Shown here: positions 1 through 8,637 of the stretch, in pieces
Numbering within the stretch: the first letter of the stretch is position 1
How the letters are laid out: every line of letters begins with the position of its first letter
From: JBMYTN01 sp049604415
GTDB taxonomy: Bacteria > Pseudomonadota > Alphaproteobacteria > Rhodospirillales > Rhodospirillaceae
Direction of reading: 5' to 3'
Length of the DNA stretch: 64,000 bases
Assembly (NCBI GenBank): GCA_049604415.1
Contig: JBMYTN010000011.1
Coordinates: 1 to 64,000, forward strand
Notes under the pieces: model-generated
Seen by the model: the letters and a program-made list of their open reading frames with translations, nothing else
Told to the model about the DNA's origin: nothing
Database searches by the model: none
Program-made: the position numbers and the translations under genes

Positions 1-126
1 ACATTTCCTGCGTTTTCCCTCCTGTTCTTCCAGTGTTTTAACACCTCCCAAAATCGGTTCCGTTTATGAGTTTACGGCCTAACACGCTGCAAAGCACCAA
101 TCTTTAGACCAAGAGCACCCCGACCC

Positions 127-573
127 ATGGCCCAGCCTATTTACATCCTCAACGGTCCTAACCTGAACCTGCTCGGCCAACGCGAGCCGGAGATTTATGG
201 CGCGGAAACCCTGGCCGATGTGGAGGCCAGCTGCGCCGCTTTGGCCAAAGAGTTGGGGCTGGAGATCCGCTTCCATCAGTCCAACCATGAGGGCGTGCTG
301 ATCGATTTGATCCATCAGGCCCGCTTGGAGGCCGCCGGGATCGTGATCAATCCGGCTGCCTTCACCCATACCTCTGTCGCGATCCTAGATGCTCTGAATG
401 CCTTTGAGGGGCCGGTGCTGGAGGTCCACATTTCCAATGTCCATAAGCGCGAAAGCTTCCGCCATCGCTCCTATGTCTCCTTGCGGGCCGAAGGGGTGAT
501 CGCGGGCTGCGGCACCGAAGGCTATTTGCTGGCTCTACGCCGAATCGCGAGCCTTCTCAAGGCCGCCGGTTAG
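127..573 (+). CDS. aroQ: Type II 3-dehydroquinate dehydratase
   Basis: Cytoplasmic enzyme of the shikimate pathway that dehydrates 3-dehydroquinate to 3-dehydroshikimate. The 148-residue length is the norm for the small dodecameric type II family. The N-terminal NGPNLNLLG motif (residues 9-17), the catalytic loop tyrosine (Tyr24 in REPEIYG) and the EVHISN motif with its histidine near residue 101 are all present. ATG at 127 fits the family start. In many alphaproteobacteria aroQ precedes accB-accC; here it does not. It is followed by a convergent gene whose end overlaps it by 17 bp. The 126 bp upstream hold no feature I can name. Identification is secure. Confidence 0.96.
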   Translation: MAQPIYILNGPNLNLLGQREPEIYGAETLADVEASCAALAKELGLEIRFHQSNHEGVLIDLIHQARLEAAGIVINPAAFTHTSVAILDALNAFEGPVLEVHISNVHKRESFRHRSYVSLRAEGVIAGCGTEGYLLALRRIASLLKAAG

Positions 574-1573
574 GGGGGCCATCGCGCACGGCGCGGAGCA
601 AGGTGGTGTAAAACGCCACCAGGGCGTCTTCGGCGCCGGTTTGTCCGAGCATATGGCGCACCCCAGGCGATGCATTGACCTCCAAGACCACATAAGGCTG
701 CTCGGCATCGCTGGGGTCTTCGGCAATCAAGTCCACCCCGGCATAGCGCAGATCCATCGCTTCTGCGACCCGGATCGCCAGGGCAGCAAAGCGCGGATCC
801 AACCGGTCCAGGATATCGGTGGCTTCACCGCCCAAGGACAGGTTCGCCACATCCTGCAACACCACGGCACTGTTGGCTGCCAGGATATGGGACTCGGGCA
901 ATCCAAGGCGGTCTAGGGCCTCGGCCACCAAAGCCGGGCGCTTGTGGACGGCGAAATGGCTTTCCTGGAATCGGGCCTCCAACAAGGCCCGCAGAGGCCG
1001 CTCCCCATCCCCAACCAACCGCAAGGGTGAGCGCAGATAGGCCATCTCCACCCGGCCATCAAGCACCAGGATCCGCACATCCTGTCCTGCACAGGGCCGC
1101 TGCAACAAAATCGCCGTGTCCAAGGCCAAAACCGCGCTCACGGCCTCGGCCAGAGCAGACTTATCGGCCACCCGCCGAACGCCAAGACCTTGCTGCAAAT
1201 GCACCGGTTTGACATAGAGCGGATAACCCAGCTGCGCCGCCCAGCGGGGCGCATCCGCAGCCTCCCGCCCCGTGCGATACGGGGCCGGGGTGTCTGCGGA
1301 AAACAGGATCTCCTCCACCGGCACGGGGATGCCGAGGCTGTGGAGATAATTTCGAGTGAAGGCCTTGTCCTTGGCGATCCGGGATTGGGCCGAGCCGTTC
1401 AGGCTGGGCATGCCGCCATGGAAAAAGCAGGGTGGACCAACCTCAAAGTCAATGCGACCGGCATAGCCGGAACCATCGAGCCAGGTGATCCGACCGCCGA
1501 GCGCCGCCGCTGCCACGCGGTACAGGCTCGGCCAAGGCAAAGGCGCGTTCTCAGGGATCATACTCTCAGTCAT
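557..1573 (-). CDS. ATP-grasp ligase of the cyanophycin synthetase type
   Basis: Predicted cytoplasmic ATP-dependent carboxylate-amine ligase, 338 residues. Visible features are the AKDKAFTR lid region near residue 70, the YPLYVKP ATP-binding strand, LVGDGERPLRALLE in the middle, ANLSLGGEATD, and the C-terminal VVLEVNASPG metal/ATP site. The VGDG and ANLSxGG motifs are those of the ATP-grasp domain of cyanophycin synthetase (CphA) and GshF, so an amino-acid or peptide ligase is likely; the substrate is unknown. There is no Mur-ligase domain, so it is not a full CphA. The ORF could open with TTG at 1576, but ATG at 1573 is preferred. A perfect inverted repeat sits directly upstream. It follows the clpB gene pair on the same strand after about 107 bp. 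Confidence 0.8.
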   Translation of the reverse strand: MTESMIPENAPLPWPSLYRVAAAALGGRITWLDGSGYAGRIDFEVGPPCFFHGGMPSLNGSAQSRIAKDKAFTRNYLHSLGIPVPVEEILFSADTPAPYRTGREAADAPRWAAQLGYPLYVKPVHLQQGLGVRRVADKSALAEAVSAVLALDTAILLQRPCAGQDVRILVLDGRVEMAYLRSPLRLVGDGERPLRALLEARFQESHFAVHKRPALVAEALDRLGLPESHILAANSAVVLQDVANLSLGGEATDILDRLDPRFAALAIRVAEAMDLRYAGVDLIAEDPSDAEQPYVVLEVNASPGVRHMLGQTGAEDALVAFYTTLLRAVRDGPPNRRP

Positions 1574-1575
1574 CA

Positions 1576-1611
1576 AGCGAATTCCGCGACAAATTAATCA
1601 CGGAATTCGCT
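1576..1611 (-). promoter_or_regulatory. 11-bp perfect inverted repeat overlapping the ribosome site of the ATP-grasp gene
   Basis: AGCGAATTCCG (1576-1586) is the exact reverse complement of CGGAATTCGCT (1601-1611), with a 14-base AT-rich loop. In the minus-strand transcript the second arm ends two bases before ATG 1573 and contains the only purine-rich Shine-Dalgarno-like bases (GGAA). A hairpin here could mask the ribosome site. Alternatively the dyad is a repressor operator, or a terminator for the upstream gene, although no T-run follows it. The structure is seen; the role is inferred. Confidence 0.5.
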
Positions 1612-1680
1612 CTATCCATTTTGCTTGTCGCATTTTCGAACCGCCGAACCGGACCCACTTCGGCTGAAAATGCTCTGGGA

Positions 1681-2838
1681 TTAATTTTGGCCCAGGCGGT
1701 ACACCGTCATGCCCAAATCGGCCACATCCAGGATCCGGGCGACATAATGGTCGCGCAGCACCAGCGGCTTTTCCCCGGGGCCAATCAGATCCCCCTCCAG
1801 GGCGTCGACCAATCGGTTTAAGCGGCGTTGGTGCAAGCCCATGCGCCGCTGCAATGGGTCCGTCGCGATGCCGGAAAACGCGCCAATGATGGCCGCAACG
1901 GACAGGACCGCCGCGCCGGAGCTGAGGATCAGGCTGAGCGGCACTTCCACCCCCTTGGAAGCATAAAAAATGCTGCCAAGCTTCGCCCCCATCGGGAAGC
2001 TGGAGACGGCGGAGGACTTGGCGATCTCGCCCGCCAGTGCCGTCGAGAGGCTCAGCGCTCCGGGGGTGAACCGTCCGGCGACCAAATTGCCGACACCGAC
2101 ACAGCACACCGACGTGGCAATGTCATTGGCTGCCGCCCGGTTGCCGACATAGACCGAAAGCGCATTGACCAAGCGATCGCGAAATTCCCCATCGCCTTGG
2201 CGGGAGGAAACCACCTTGGAGACCTCGTCCATCATCTCTGTGACGCGCGGGTCGCTGAAGACAGCCTCAGACAAGGCATCCTTTTCTGAAATCCGGTCCT
2301 GGCCATCGGAAATCGGCAATTCCAGGAAGTCCCGGTAAAGCCGGAAGGTTAGCTCCCGCCCGACATCCGTGGTCAGCATCAAATTGACCCGGCTCAAGCG
2401 ATTGGCCCGATCCAGCAAGTCCGGTTTGTAGCGCCCAACTTGCTTCATACCCGCCGCCGCCGCCATCACCCCGACCTGGGGCACCGCCAGGGCCAGATTG
2501 ATTGGCGAGCGAACCACGTCCCAGCCCAGGGCCTCGCTATGGATGCGCAAGGACTCGTCGAAGGAATAGCAGCTGTCGACAAAGGGCTCGATCCGCTCCC
2601 GCCGGTCATTCAGCCAGCGCCGGACCCCGTCATCGACAATCTGTTCCGCTTCGGATTGAGACAGGCCAAAGCCCGCCGGTCCTGAGCCGCTGCCAGCCTC
2701 CGAGGGAACCCGTGCAGCAGTTTCCGGCGGCGCCTGCCGAGCGGGCCGCTCTTCGGGAAGGTCCCCTTCCACCTCGTCTAAGCGGAAGGGGGTCTTCAAA
2801 AAGCGGAAGCGCTTTAGCGCTGCGGCTGCGGGGCTCAT
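1681..2838 (-). CDS. Uncharacterised protein with hydrophobic C-terminal half, coupled to clpB (possibly DUF6635)
   Basis: A 385-residue protein with no enzyme motif I recognise; its composition resembles the DUF6635 proteins of Rhodospirillales, but this is from memory. The N-terminus (about residues 1-60) is polar and Pro/Glu/Ala-rich. The middle carries a charged helical region and a few cysteines (CCVGVG). Glycine/alanine-rich hydrophobic stretches occur around residues 110-125, 245-275 and 300-325, so membrane association is plausible. Its ATG overlaps the clpB stop in an ATGA tetranucleotide, so it is probably translated with clpB. Co-expression suggests a role in stress or proteostasis, but this is inference only. 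Confidence 0.6.
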   Translation of the reverse strand: MSPAAAALKRFRFLKTPFRLDEVEGDLPEERPARQAPPETAARVPSEAGSGSGPAGFGLSQSEAEQIVDDGVRRWLNDRRERIEPFVDSCYSFDESLRIHSEALGWDVVRSPINLALAVPQVGVMAAAAGMKQVGRYKPDLLDRANRLSRVNLMLTTDVGRELTFRLYRDFLELPISDGQDRISEKDALSEAVFSDPRVTEMMDEVSKVVSSRQGDGEFRDRLVNALSVYVGNRAAANDIATSVCCVGVGNLVAGRFTPGALSLSTALAGEIAKSSAVSSFPMGAKLGSIFYASKGVEVPLSLILSSGAAVLSVAAIIGAFSGIATDPLQRRMGLHQRRLNRLVDALEGDLIGPGEKPLVLRDHYVARILDVADLGMTVYRLGQN

Positions 2839-5426
2839 GCGGCGTCCGCCATCAGGCTTTCTCCATTCACGGCCAGACGGCCCTCCTGAACCGTAACGGC
2901 GACCTCGTCACCATCACCAATCCGGCCTTCCAGCAAGCGCTCGGCCAAGGGGTTTTCCAACATGCGTTGGATCACCCGCTTCAGCGGTCGGGCTCCATAA
3001 ACCGGATCATAGCCTTTTTCCGCCAGCCATTCACGTGCGTCTGGGTTGAGCGCCAAGGTTATTTTGCGCTCCTCCAGCCGCTGGGCCAGACGTCCAACCT
3101 GGATATCGACAATCCCGGACATGTTTTCCCGGAATAGCCGGTGGAACAGCAGGATCTCGTCCAGCCGATTGAGGAATTCTGGACGGAAGGCCGCCCGGAC
3201 CATTTCCATCACCGGACCGCGCACGGCAGCGCTGTCCTCGCCCTCTTCCTGGGCCGCCAACAGCTCCGCCCCCAGATTGGAGGTCAAGACAATCAGGCTG
3301 TTGCGGAAATCCACCGTCCGCCCCTGACCGTCGGTCAATCGCCCGTCATCGAGCACCTGGAGCAAAATGTTGAACACATCCGGATGAGCCTTTTCGACCT
3401 CATCGAACAAAATGACCTGATAGGGTCGACGGCGCACCGCCTCGGTCAGCGCGCCGCCCTCGTCATAACCCACATAGCCCGGCGGAGCCCCGATCAGCCG
3501 CGCCACCGCATGACGTTCCATATATTCCGACATGTCGACCCGGAGCAGGGCGCTTTCATCATTGAACAAGAAAGCCGCCAAAGCCTTGGTCAGCTCCGTC
3601 TTGCCCACACCTGTGGGACCGAGGAACAGGAAGGAGCCCACCGGGCGGTGGGGATCACCCAGCCCAGCCCGCGCCCGGCGCACCGCATGGGACACCGCCG
3701 TGATCGCTTCGTCCTGGCCGACCACCCTGGCGCTGAGGGCCGCTTCCATGGCCAGCAGCTTTTCCCGCTCGCCAGCCAGCATCCGCTCAACCGGGATCCC
3801 GGTCCAGCGCGACACCACCGAGGCGATGGTCTCATCGGTCACCACCTCATTGACCAGTTTGGCGCTTTCGCTGCTTTCAGCCTCGCTTAAGGCCCGCTCC
3901 AGCTCCGGAATGCGGCCATATTCCAGCTCGCCCGCCTTGGCCCAGTCGGAATCCCGCTTTGCCGCATCCAGGGCGGCCCGGGCCTGTTCCAGCTCTTCCT
4001 TGATCCGGGTCGCCCCGGCCAGGCCTTCCTTGTCCTGCCGCCAGCGTGCGGTCATTTCCGCACTGTCGATCTCCAGAGCCTCCAACTCACCTTCCAGGCT
4101 GCGCAGACGATCTTGGGAGCCCGCATCGGTTTCCCGCTTTAAGGCTTCGCGCTCGATTTTCAGCTGCATGATCCGACGGTCGAGCTCGTCCAAGGCTTCG
4201 GGCTTGCTGTCGACCTCCATCCGCAGACGACTGGCCGCCTCGTCCATCAGGTCGATGGCCTTGTCGGGCAGAAAGCGGTCAGAGATATAGCGGTCCGACA
4301 GGGTCGCTGCGGCAACCAGGGCGGCATCGGCGATCCGCACCCCATGGTGCAGTTCATATTTTTCCTTAATGCCGCGCAGGATCGAGATGCTGTCGGCCAC
4401 ATTGGGCTCGCCGACCAGCAGGGTCTGGAACCGCCGCGCCAGGGCGGCGTCCTTTTCAATATGCTTGCGATATTCATCCAAGGTGGTGGCACCGACGCAA
4501 TGCAGCTCGCCCCGGGCCAAAGCCGGTTTGAGCAGATTGGAGGCATCCATCGCGCCCTCGGCCTTGCCAGCCCCCACCAGGGTGTGCAGTTCGTCAATGA
4601 ACAGCACAATGCCGCCAGCGGCATCGGTGATTTCGGCCAGCACGGCTTTCAGCCGTTCCTCAAATTCGCCACGAAACTTCGCCCCGGCCACCATGGCCCC
4701 AAGGTCCAGGGACAGCAGGGTCTTGTCCATCAGGCTTTCCGGCACATCGCCATTGACGATGCGCTGGGCCAAGCCTTCGACCACGGCGGTTTTGCCAACC
4801 CCGGGTTCCCCGATCAGCACCGGATTGTTTTTGGTCCGCCGGGACAGAACCTGGATGGTGCGCCGGATTTCCTCATCCCGGCCAATGACCGGGTCGAGTT
4901 TTCCCTCCCGGGCTTCTTCGGTCAAATCTCGGGCATATTTTTTCAGGGCATCATATTGCCCTTCCGCCCCGGCGCTGTCCGCTTTGCGGCCCTTGCGCAA
5001 ATCACGCACGGCGGCTTCCAAGCCTTGCGGGGTCAGGCCGCCATCCTTGAGCAGGCGGGCGGTTTTGCCGTCCTCGGCCAGGGCCAACGCCATCAGCAGC
5101 CGTTCCACGGTGACAAAACTGTCCCCGGCCTTGTCTGCCAATTGCACCGCATTGTCGAGCAACCGCCCGAGGCCCGGCGCCCAATAAAGCTGTTGCGCCC
5201 CTTTGACCTGGGGCAGGCGGGCCAATTCCGCATCCACGGCGGTTTTGATCGCCTGGTCGCGGCCGCCCGCAGCCCGGATCAGCCCGGCACACAGGCCTTC
5301 CGGATCATCCAGCAGCGCTTTGAGCACATGTTCGGGGGTGACTTGTTGATGATGGTCCCGCAGGGCAATGGTTTGGGCTGCCTGCAGAAAGCCCTTGGAG
5401 CGATCCGACAGTCGTTCGAGATCCAT
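2835..5426 (-). CDS. clpB: ATP-dependent disaggregase ClpB
   Basis: Hexameric AAA+ chaperone that pulls proteins out of aggregates together with DnaK. The 863 residues match the family. In order: N-terminal Clp repeat domain (about 1-145), first AAA+ module with Walker A GEPGVGKT (about 206-213) and Walker B LFIDELH, the coiled-coil middle domain (about 405-530) that separates ClpB from ClpA, a second AAA+ module with GPTGVGKT (about 600), and the C-terminal D2-small domain with GARPLKRV. No ClpP-binding IGF/L loop is evident, as expected. A candidate sigma-32 promoter lies about 120-150 bp upstream. The downstream gene overlaps its stop by 4 bp. Confidence 0.98.
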   Translation of the reverse strand: MDLERLSDRSKGFLQAAQTIALRDHHQQVTPEHVLKALLDDPEGLCAGLIRAAGGRDQAIKTAVDAELARLPQVKGAQQLYWAPGLGRLLDNAVQLADKAGDSFVTVERLLMALALAEDGKTARLLKDGGLTPQGLEAAVRDLRKGRKADSAGAEGQYDALKKYARDLTEEAREGKLDPVIGRDEEIRRTIQVLSRRTKNNPVLIGEPGVGKTAVVEGLAQRIVNGDVPESLMDKTLLSLDLGAMVAGAKFRGEFEERLKAVLAEITDAAGGIVLFIDELHTLVGAGKAEGAMDASNLLKPALARGELHCVGATTLDEYRKHIEKDAALARRFQTLLVGEPNVADSISILRGIKEKYELHHGVRIADAALVAAATLSDRYISDRFLPDKAIDLMDEAASRLRMEVDSKPEALDELDRRIMQLKIEREALKRETDAGSQDRLRSLEGELEALEIDSAEMTARWRQDKEGLAGATRIKEELEQARAALDAAKRDSDWAKAGELEYGRIPELERALSEAESSESAKLVNEVVTDETIASVVSRWTGIPVERMLAGEREKLLAMEAALSARVVGQDEAITAVSHAVRRARAGLGDPHRPVGSFLFLGPTGVGKTELTKALAAFLFNDESALLRVDMSEYMERHAVARLIGAPPGYVGYDEGGALTEAVRRRPYQVILFDEVEKAHPDVFNILLQVLDDGRLTDGQGRTVDFRNSLIVLTSNLGAELLAAQEEGEDSAAVRGPVMEMVRAAFRPEFLNRLDEILLFHRLFRENMSGIVDIQVGRLAQRLEERKITLALNPDAREWLAEKGYDPVYGARPLKRVIQRMLENPLAERLLEGRIGDGDEVAVTVQEGRLAVNGESLMADAA

Positions 5427-5548
5427 AGTGACACCTTTTTAGCGACGGAGCATGTGATCGTCCCGCTCGGCAGCAACGATCCGGCCCCTCATGGTTCGGG
5501 ATGGTCCATCCCTCAGACTCAGTATGAGCCACGGTCCAATCCTGCCAG

Positions 5549-5577
5549 ATAACTGGGGCAGGATTAGGACAGTCAAT
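5549..5577 (-). promoter_or_regulatory. Candidate heat-shock (RpoH-type) promoter of clpB
   Basis: On the minus strand ATTGACT (from 5577) is followed after 12 bases by CCCCAGTTAT (5558-5549). This resembles the RpoH consensus CTTGAAA-N(11-16)-CCCCATnT and lies roughly 120 bp before the clpB start. The same bases can also be read as a weak housekeeping promoter (TTGACT-N18-TTATCT). Heat-shock control of clpB is well established in proteobacteria; the assignment here is by inspection. Confidence 0.4.
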
Positions 5578-5676
5578 TTCTTGATATTGGGGGAGAGGAG
5601 AGGTTGGCGCAACAATCGGACCAATGCCGTGGCACTTTCTTCGCACCATTGACGAAAACGAAAAACCCGCAAAACG

Positions 5677-5710
5677 AAAAGCCCAGCTCCTTGCCAGGAA
5701 CCGGGCTTTT
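5677..5710. terminator. Bidirectional intrinsic terminator between DUF4167 gene and clpB
   Basis: AAAAGCCC (5677-5684) pairs with GGGCTTTT (5703-5710) around a short loop that can pair further (TCCT/AGGA). The A-run on one side and T-run on the other give a factor-independent terminator on either strand. On the minus strand it sits 28 bp past the DUF4167 stop and upstream of the clpB promoter, so it would separate the two transcripts. Confidence 0.75.
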
Positions 5711-5737
5711 CTAACTTGGTCCGTGATCTCCGACGGA

Positions 5738-6151
5738 TCAGGCCGGAATGCGCTCGTCTTCTTCCACCGGCGGCGGATGATTGACTTGGATCCGTTCGAC
5801 CTGGGCTTCTTCCTCGGGCGCGTCATCTTCATTGGCGCTGTCACGGGGTTCCGGGGTCGGCGCCGGAGTCTGCGGCTGGCTGTTTTCTTCAACCCGGTTA
5901 TAGCGCCCGGTCAGAGCGTTCAGAATGCGCTGATAGTGATCGGCATGCTGGAAATAATTTTCCGCCAGAACCCGATCCCCTTGGGACACACTGTCCCGCG
6001 CCAGGGAGAGATATTTTTCAACAATCTGCTGCGCATTGCCGCGCACCCGGACGCCGGGGCCATTGCTGTCAAAGGTCTGGTTCCGATTCGGAGGCCGCTT
6101 TCCGCCTACATTGCGACCGCGGGGGCGGCCTCTGGTATTCGCATTCTTCAT
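5738..6151 (-). CDS. DUF4167 domain protein
   Basis: A 137-residue protein of the alphaproteobacterial DUF4167 family. The N-terminus is strongly basic (Arg/Lys/Asn-rich, RGRPRGRNVGGKRP). It is followed by the conserved helical segment about residues 30-85 (VRGNAQQIVEKYLSLARDS, then AENYFQHADHYQRI), and then an acidic, proline-rich tail. The basic N-terminus suggests nucleic-acid binding; function is unknown. The family is commonly found next to prmC, as here, although a 535-bp spacer separates them in this genome. A strong terminator follows. Confidence 0.85.
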   Translation of the reverse strand: MKNANTRGRPRGRNVGGKRPPNRNQTFDSNGPGVRVRGNAQQIVEKYLSLARDSVSQGDRVLAENYFQHADHYQRILNALTGRYNRVEENSQPQTPAPTPEPRDSANEDDAPEEEAQVERIQVNHPPPVEEDERIPA

Positions 6152-6686
6152 GAGTCATCAATGCTCTAAGCTGGGTTGCCAATCATGCCAAAGCCCTTAC
6201 GGGCCGCAGGCGCTCCCTTTGGATCACAGCAGAGGCCGAAATTCGGCCCATTCCCGACCCCACCACAACCGTGGTGGAACGGACCTGCCCACAAAGATCC
6301 TCGTTCCGAGTCCCGCCGGTTCCTGTATCGGAGCCGCCTTAAGGGTCGGATCAATCCGAACACATTCGCGAAAATGGCCCGGTGTCTCGATTATTCTTTG
6401 GGTCTGTATCTCCAGACCCGCTTAGACGCCATTCTAACCATCGCGCCCTGTGAAGGGCCGCTGCGTCTCGGCTTATCCAAGACGTGGTGCATTTGACGTC
6501 GTCGTCATCCCTCCAAACCTGTCCTCGCGGATCGGCCTAACGCCTCGGGGGTGCACGCTTTTTTGCGTGATGACGTTTCAACGCTTCACGCGTTGCGAGT
6601 TAAACCCTAGACGAAGGCTAAGATCCTGACCAGCGTTTTTTTATGTCGCTTTTGTTCCCAGCCCTGCATCCGCAGCACCAGCAGGA
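6152..6686. other. 535-bp intergenic region with two small hairpins, no supported gene
   Basis: The gap lies between prmC and the DUF4167 gene, both on the minus strand. The short open frames on either strand lack recognisable motifs and ribosome sites. Two perfect small hairpins occur at 6554-6569 (CACGC/GCGTG around six T) and 6579-6595 (CAACGC/GCGTTG around TTCAC), and a seven-T run lies near 6636. The region must contain the DUF4167 promoter. A small RNA is possible but not demonstrable from sequence alone. Confidence 0.4.
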
Positions 6687-7556
6687 TCAATCTTTACGAG
6701 AAAGAATGCAACGCTCTTTTCCCGAAAAGTCCTCAACTTCTCCATATGGTCCCAATCCTACGGCTGTGAAGAGGTTTCGAACCGCTTTTCCTTGGTTTTC
6801 CCCGATCTCCACCAGCAAAAACCCACCCGATGCCAACAGAGCGGGCACTTGCTCTGCCAGGAGTCGGTAGGCGGCCAAACCGTCGTCTCCGCCATCCAAG
6901 GCCAAACGGGGATCATGATCCCGGACCTCCGGTTCCAGCGCGGCAATGTCTGCGCTTGGAATATAGGGCGGGTTGGACAGCACCAAATCAAACGGCCCGT
7001 CCAAACCTGACGCCCAATCGCCCAGTTGAAAGCTGGCCCGATCCGCCACCCCCCAGCGCTGCGCATTGTCCTGGGCCACGGCGACAGCCCCGGGGGCGAT
7101 ATCAATCCCGATGCCGTGATCTCCCGGCCTGGCCCGCAAAACACCGATCAGGATGCACCCGGTTCCGGTGCCCAGATCCAGGATCCGCAGCGGCCGGTCG
7201 CCCCATGCCTGCTCCGCGAGCCGACAGGCTGCGTCCACCAACAGCTCTGTCTCGGGCCTTGGATCCAGGGTGTCCGGCCCCAACGCCAGCTCCATGTCCA
7301 AAAAGCCCCGTTGCCCCAGCAAGCGGGAGAGCGGCTCCCGCGCAGCCCGTCGCATCGCCAAAGCCAATACATGCCCGGCCTGGTCCGCAGCAACGGGCCG
7401 CTCCGGATGCACCGAAAGCTGACCGGGCGCAATCTCCAGGGCACCGGAGACCAAGAAGCGGGCTTCCTGACGGGCGTCTGGCAAGCCCGCGCTCCGCAAG
7501 CGCTCCGCAACGGCCCCAACCAGCGCCCCATAGCTGTTGGGCGGGGTTTCGCTCAC
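6687..7556 (-). CDS. prmC: Peptide chain release factor N(5)-glutamine methyltransferase
   Basis: SAM-dependent methyltransferase that methylates the glutamine of the GGQ motif of release factors 1 and 2. The 289-residue length is standard. It has an N-terminal helical release-factor-binding domain (about 1-85), the SAM motif ILDLGTGTGCI near residue 130 and the diagnostic catalytic NPPYIPS motif near residue 195. Its start overlaps the prfA stop by 4 bp, so enzyme and substrate are translated together. Confidence 0.96.
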   Translation of the reverse strand: MSETPPNSYGALVGAVAERLRSAGLPDARQEARFLVSGALEIAPGQLSVHPERPVAADQAGHVLALAMRRAAREPLSRLLGQRGFLDMELALGPDTLDPRPETELLVDAACRLAEQAWGDRPLRILDLGTGTGCILIGVLRARPGDHGIGIDIAPGAVAVAQDNAQRWGVADRASFQLGDWASGLDGPFDLVLSNPPYIPSADIAALEPEVRDHDPRLALDGGDDGLAAYRLLAEQVPALLASGGFLLVEIGENQGKAVRNLFTAVGLGPYGEVEDFSGKERCILSRKD

Positions 7557-8611
7557 CCCAGCTCCCCAAGTCGGGCCGCGCGATCCTCTTCCAGCAACGG
7601 CTCGATGACCTCATCCAACGCCTCCCCGGCGACCACTTGGTCCAGCCGATACAGGGTCAAATTGATCCGATGGTCGGAAACCCGGCTTTGCGGATAGTTA
7701 TAGGTCCGGATTCGCTCTGAGCGATCACCGCTGCCGACCTGGCTTTTGCGGTCGGCGGCCCGGGCGTCATCGGCCTCCTGACGCTTTTGGTCATAGAGCT
7801 TGGCCCGCAACATCCGCATCGCCTTGGCCTTGTTCTTATGTTGGGATTTTTCATCCTGGCATTGGGCCACAACGCCGCTCGGAATATGGGTGATCCGAAC
7901 CGCCGAATCGGTGGTGTTCACATGCTGACCACCTGCCCCCTGGGAGCGATAAGTGTCGATCCGCAGATCCTTTTCATCAACTTGGATATCGACATCCTCG
8001 GCCTCGGGCAGCACCGCCACCGTGGCCGCCGAGGTGTGGATCCGCCCGCCGGCCTCGGTGGCTGGAACCCGCTGCACCCGATGCACGCCGCTTTCGAATT
8101 TCAGCCGCCCAAACACCCCGGCTCCGGAAATGGACACCGAGACATCCTTCATGCCGCCAATATCGGTCTCGGCAGCCTCCATGACCTCAAAGCGCCAGCC
8201 CTTCAGGCCCGCATAGCGCTCATACATCCGCAGCAGATCACCGGCGAACAGCGCGGCTTCCTCGCCACCGGTCCCGGCACGGATTTCCAAGATCACCCCT
8301 TTTGCATCGGCTTCGTCTTTTGGGATCAGCAGCAACTTCACTGCCCGCTCCAACTCCGGCACCTGCTCGCTTAAAACCGCGATTTCCTCCTTGGCCAGCT
8401 CGGCCATATCCGGATCGCTGGCCATCTCTTGGGCCTCGGCCAATTGCTGCTCGGCCTCTTCCAAGGCCGTGATCGCCTCCACCACCGGATCCAGCTCCGA
8501 CAGCTCCCGCGAATAGCGCACAATGGCGTCGCCATCCGGGTTTTCCGCCAACAGGGCGTTCAACTCTTCATGACGGGCCCGCACCCCGGCCAATTTTTCC
8601 CGCAACCCCAT
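7553..8611 (-). CDS. prfA: Peptide chain release factor 1
   Basis: Recognises UAA and UAG stop codons and triggers peptide release on the ribosome. The GGQ catalytic motif is in SQGAGGQHVN and the stop-codon-reading tripeptide PxT is in QRVPATEAGGR. The frame is open to a TTG at 8641 overlapping the hemA stop. The family start aligns better with ATG 8611 (MGLREKL), which has GAGAG five bases upstream; ATG 8623 is an alternative. At about 352 residues the length is slightly short of the usual 355-360. It lies in the hemA-prfA-prmC run. Confidence 0.95.
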   Translation of the reverse strand: MGLREKLAGVRARHEELNALLAENPDGDAIVRYSRELSELDPVVEAITALEEAEQQLAEAQEMASDPDMAELAKEEIAVLSEQVPELERAVKLLLIPKDEADAKGVILEIRAGTGGEEAALFAGDLLRMYERYAGLKGWRFEVMEAAETDIGGMKDVSVSISGAGVFGRLKFESGVHRVQRVPATEAGGRIHTSAATVAVLPEAEDVDIQVDEKDLRIDTYRSQGAGGQHVNTTDSAVRITHIPSGVVAQCQDEKSQHKNKAKAMRMLRAKLYDQKRQEADDARAADRKSQVGSGDRSERIRTYNYPQSRVSDHRINLTLYRLDQVVAGEALDEVIEPLLEEDRAARLGELG

Positions 8612-8637
8612 AACAACTCTCATTTCACTCTGGTGGA

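Noticed and set aside
3532..4290. Long plus-strand open frame opposite clpB, and others like 4344-5552
   Set aside because: These are antisense shadows of the GC-rich clpB gene: their sequences are low-complexity Arg/Ser/Pro-rich, without motifs or ribosome sites.
6481..6686. tRNA or known small RNA gene in the prmC-DUF4167 spacer
   Set aside because: No cloverleaf, T-loop GTTCRA pattern or familiar RNA motif could be found on either strand.
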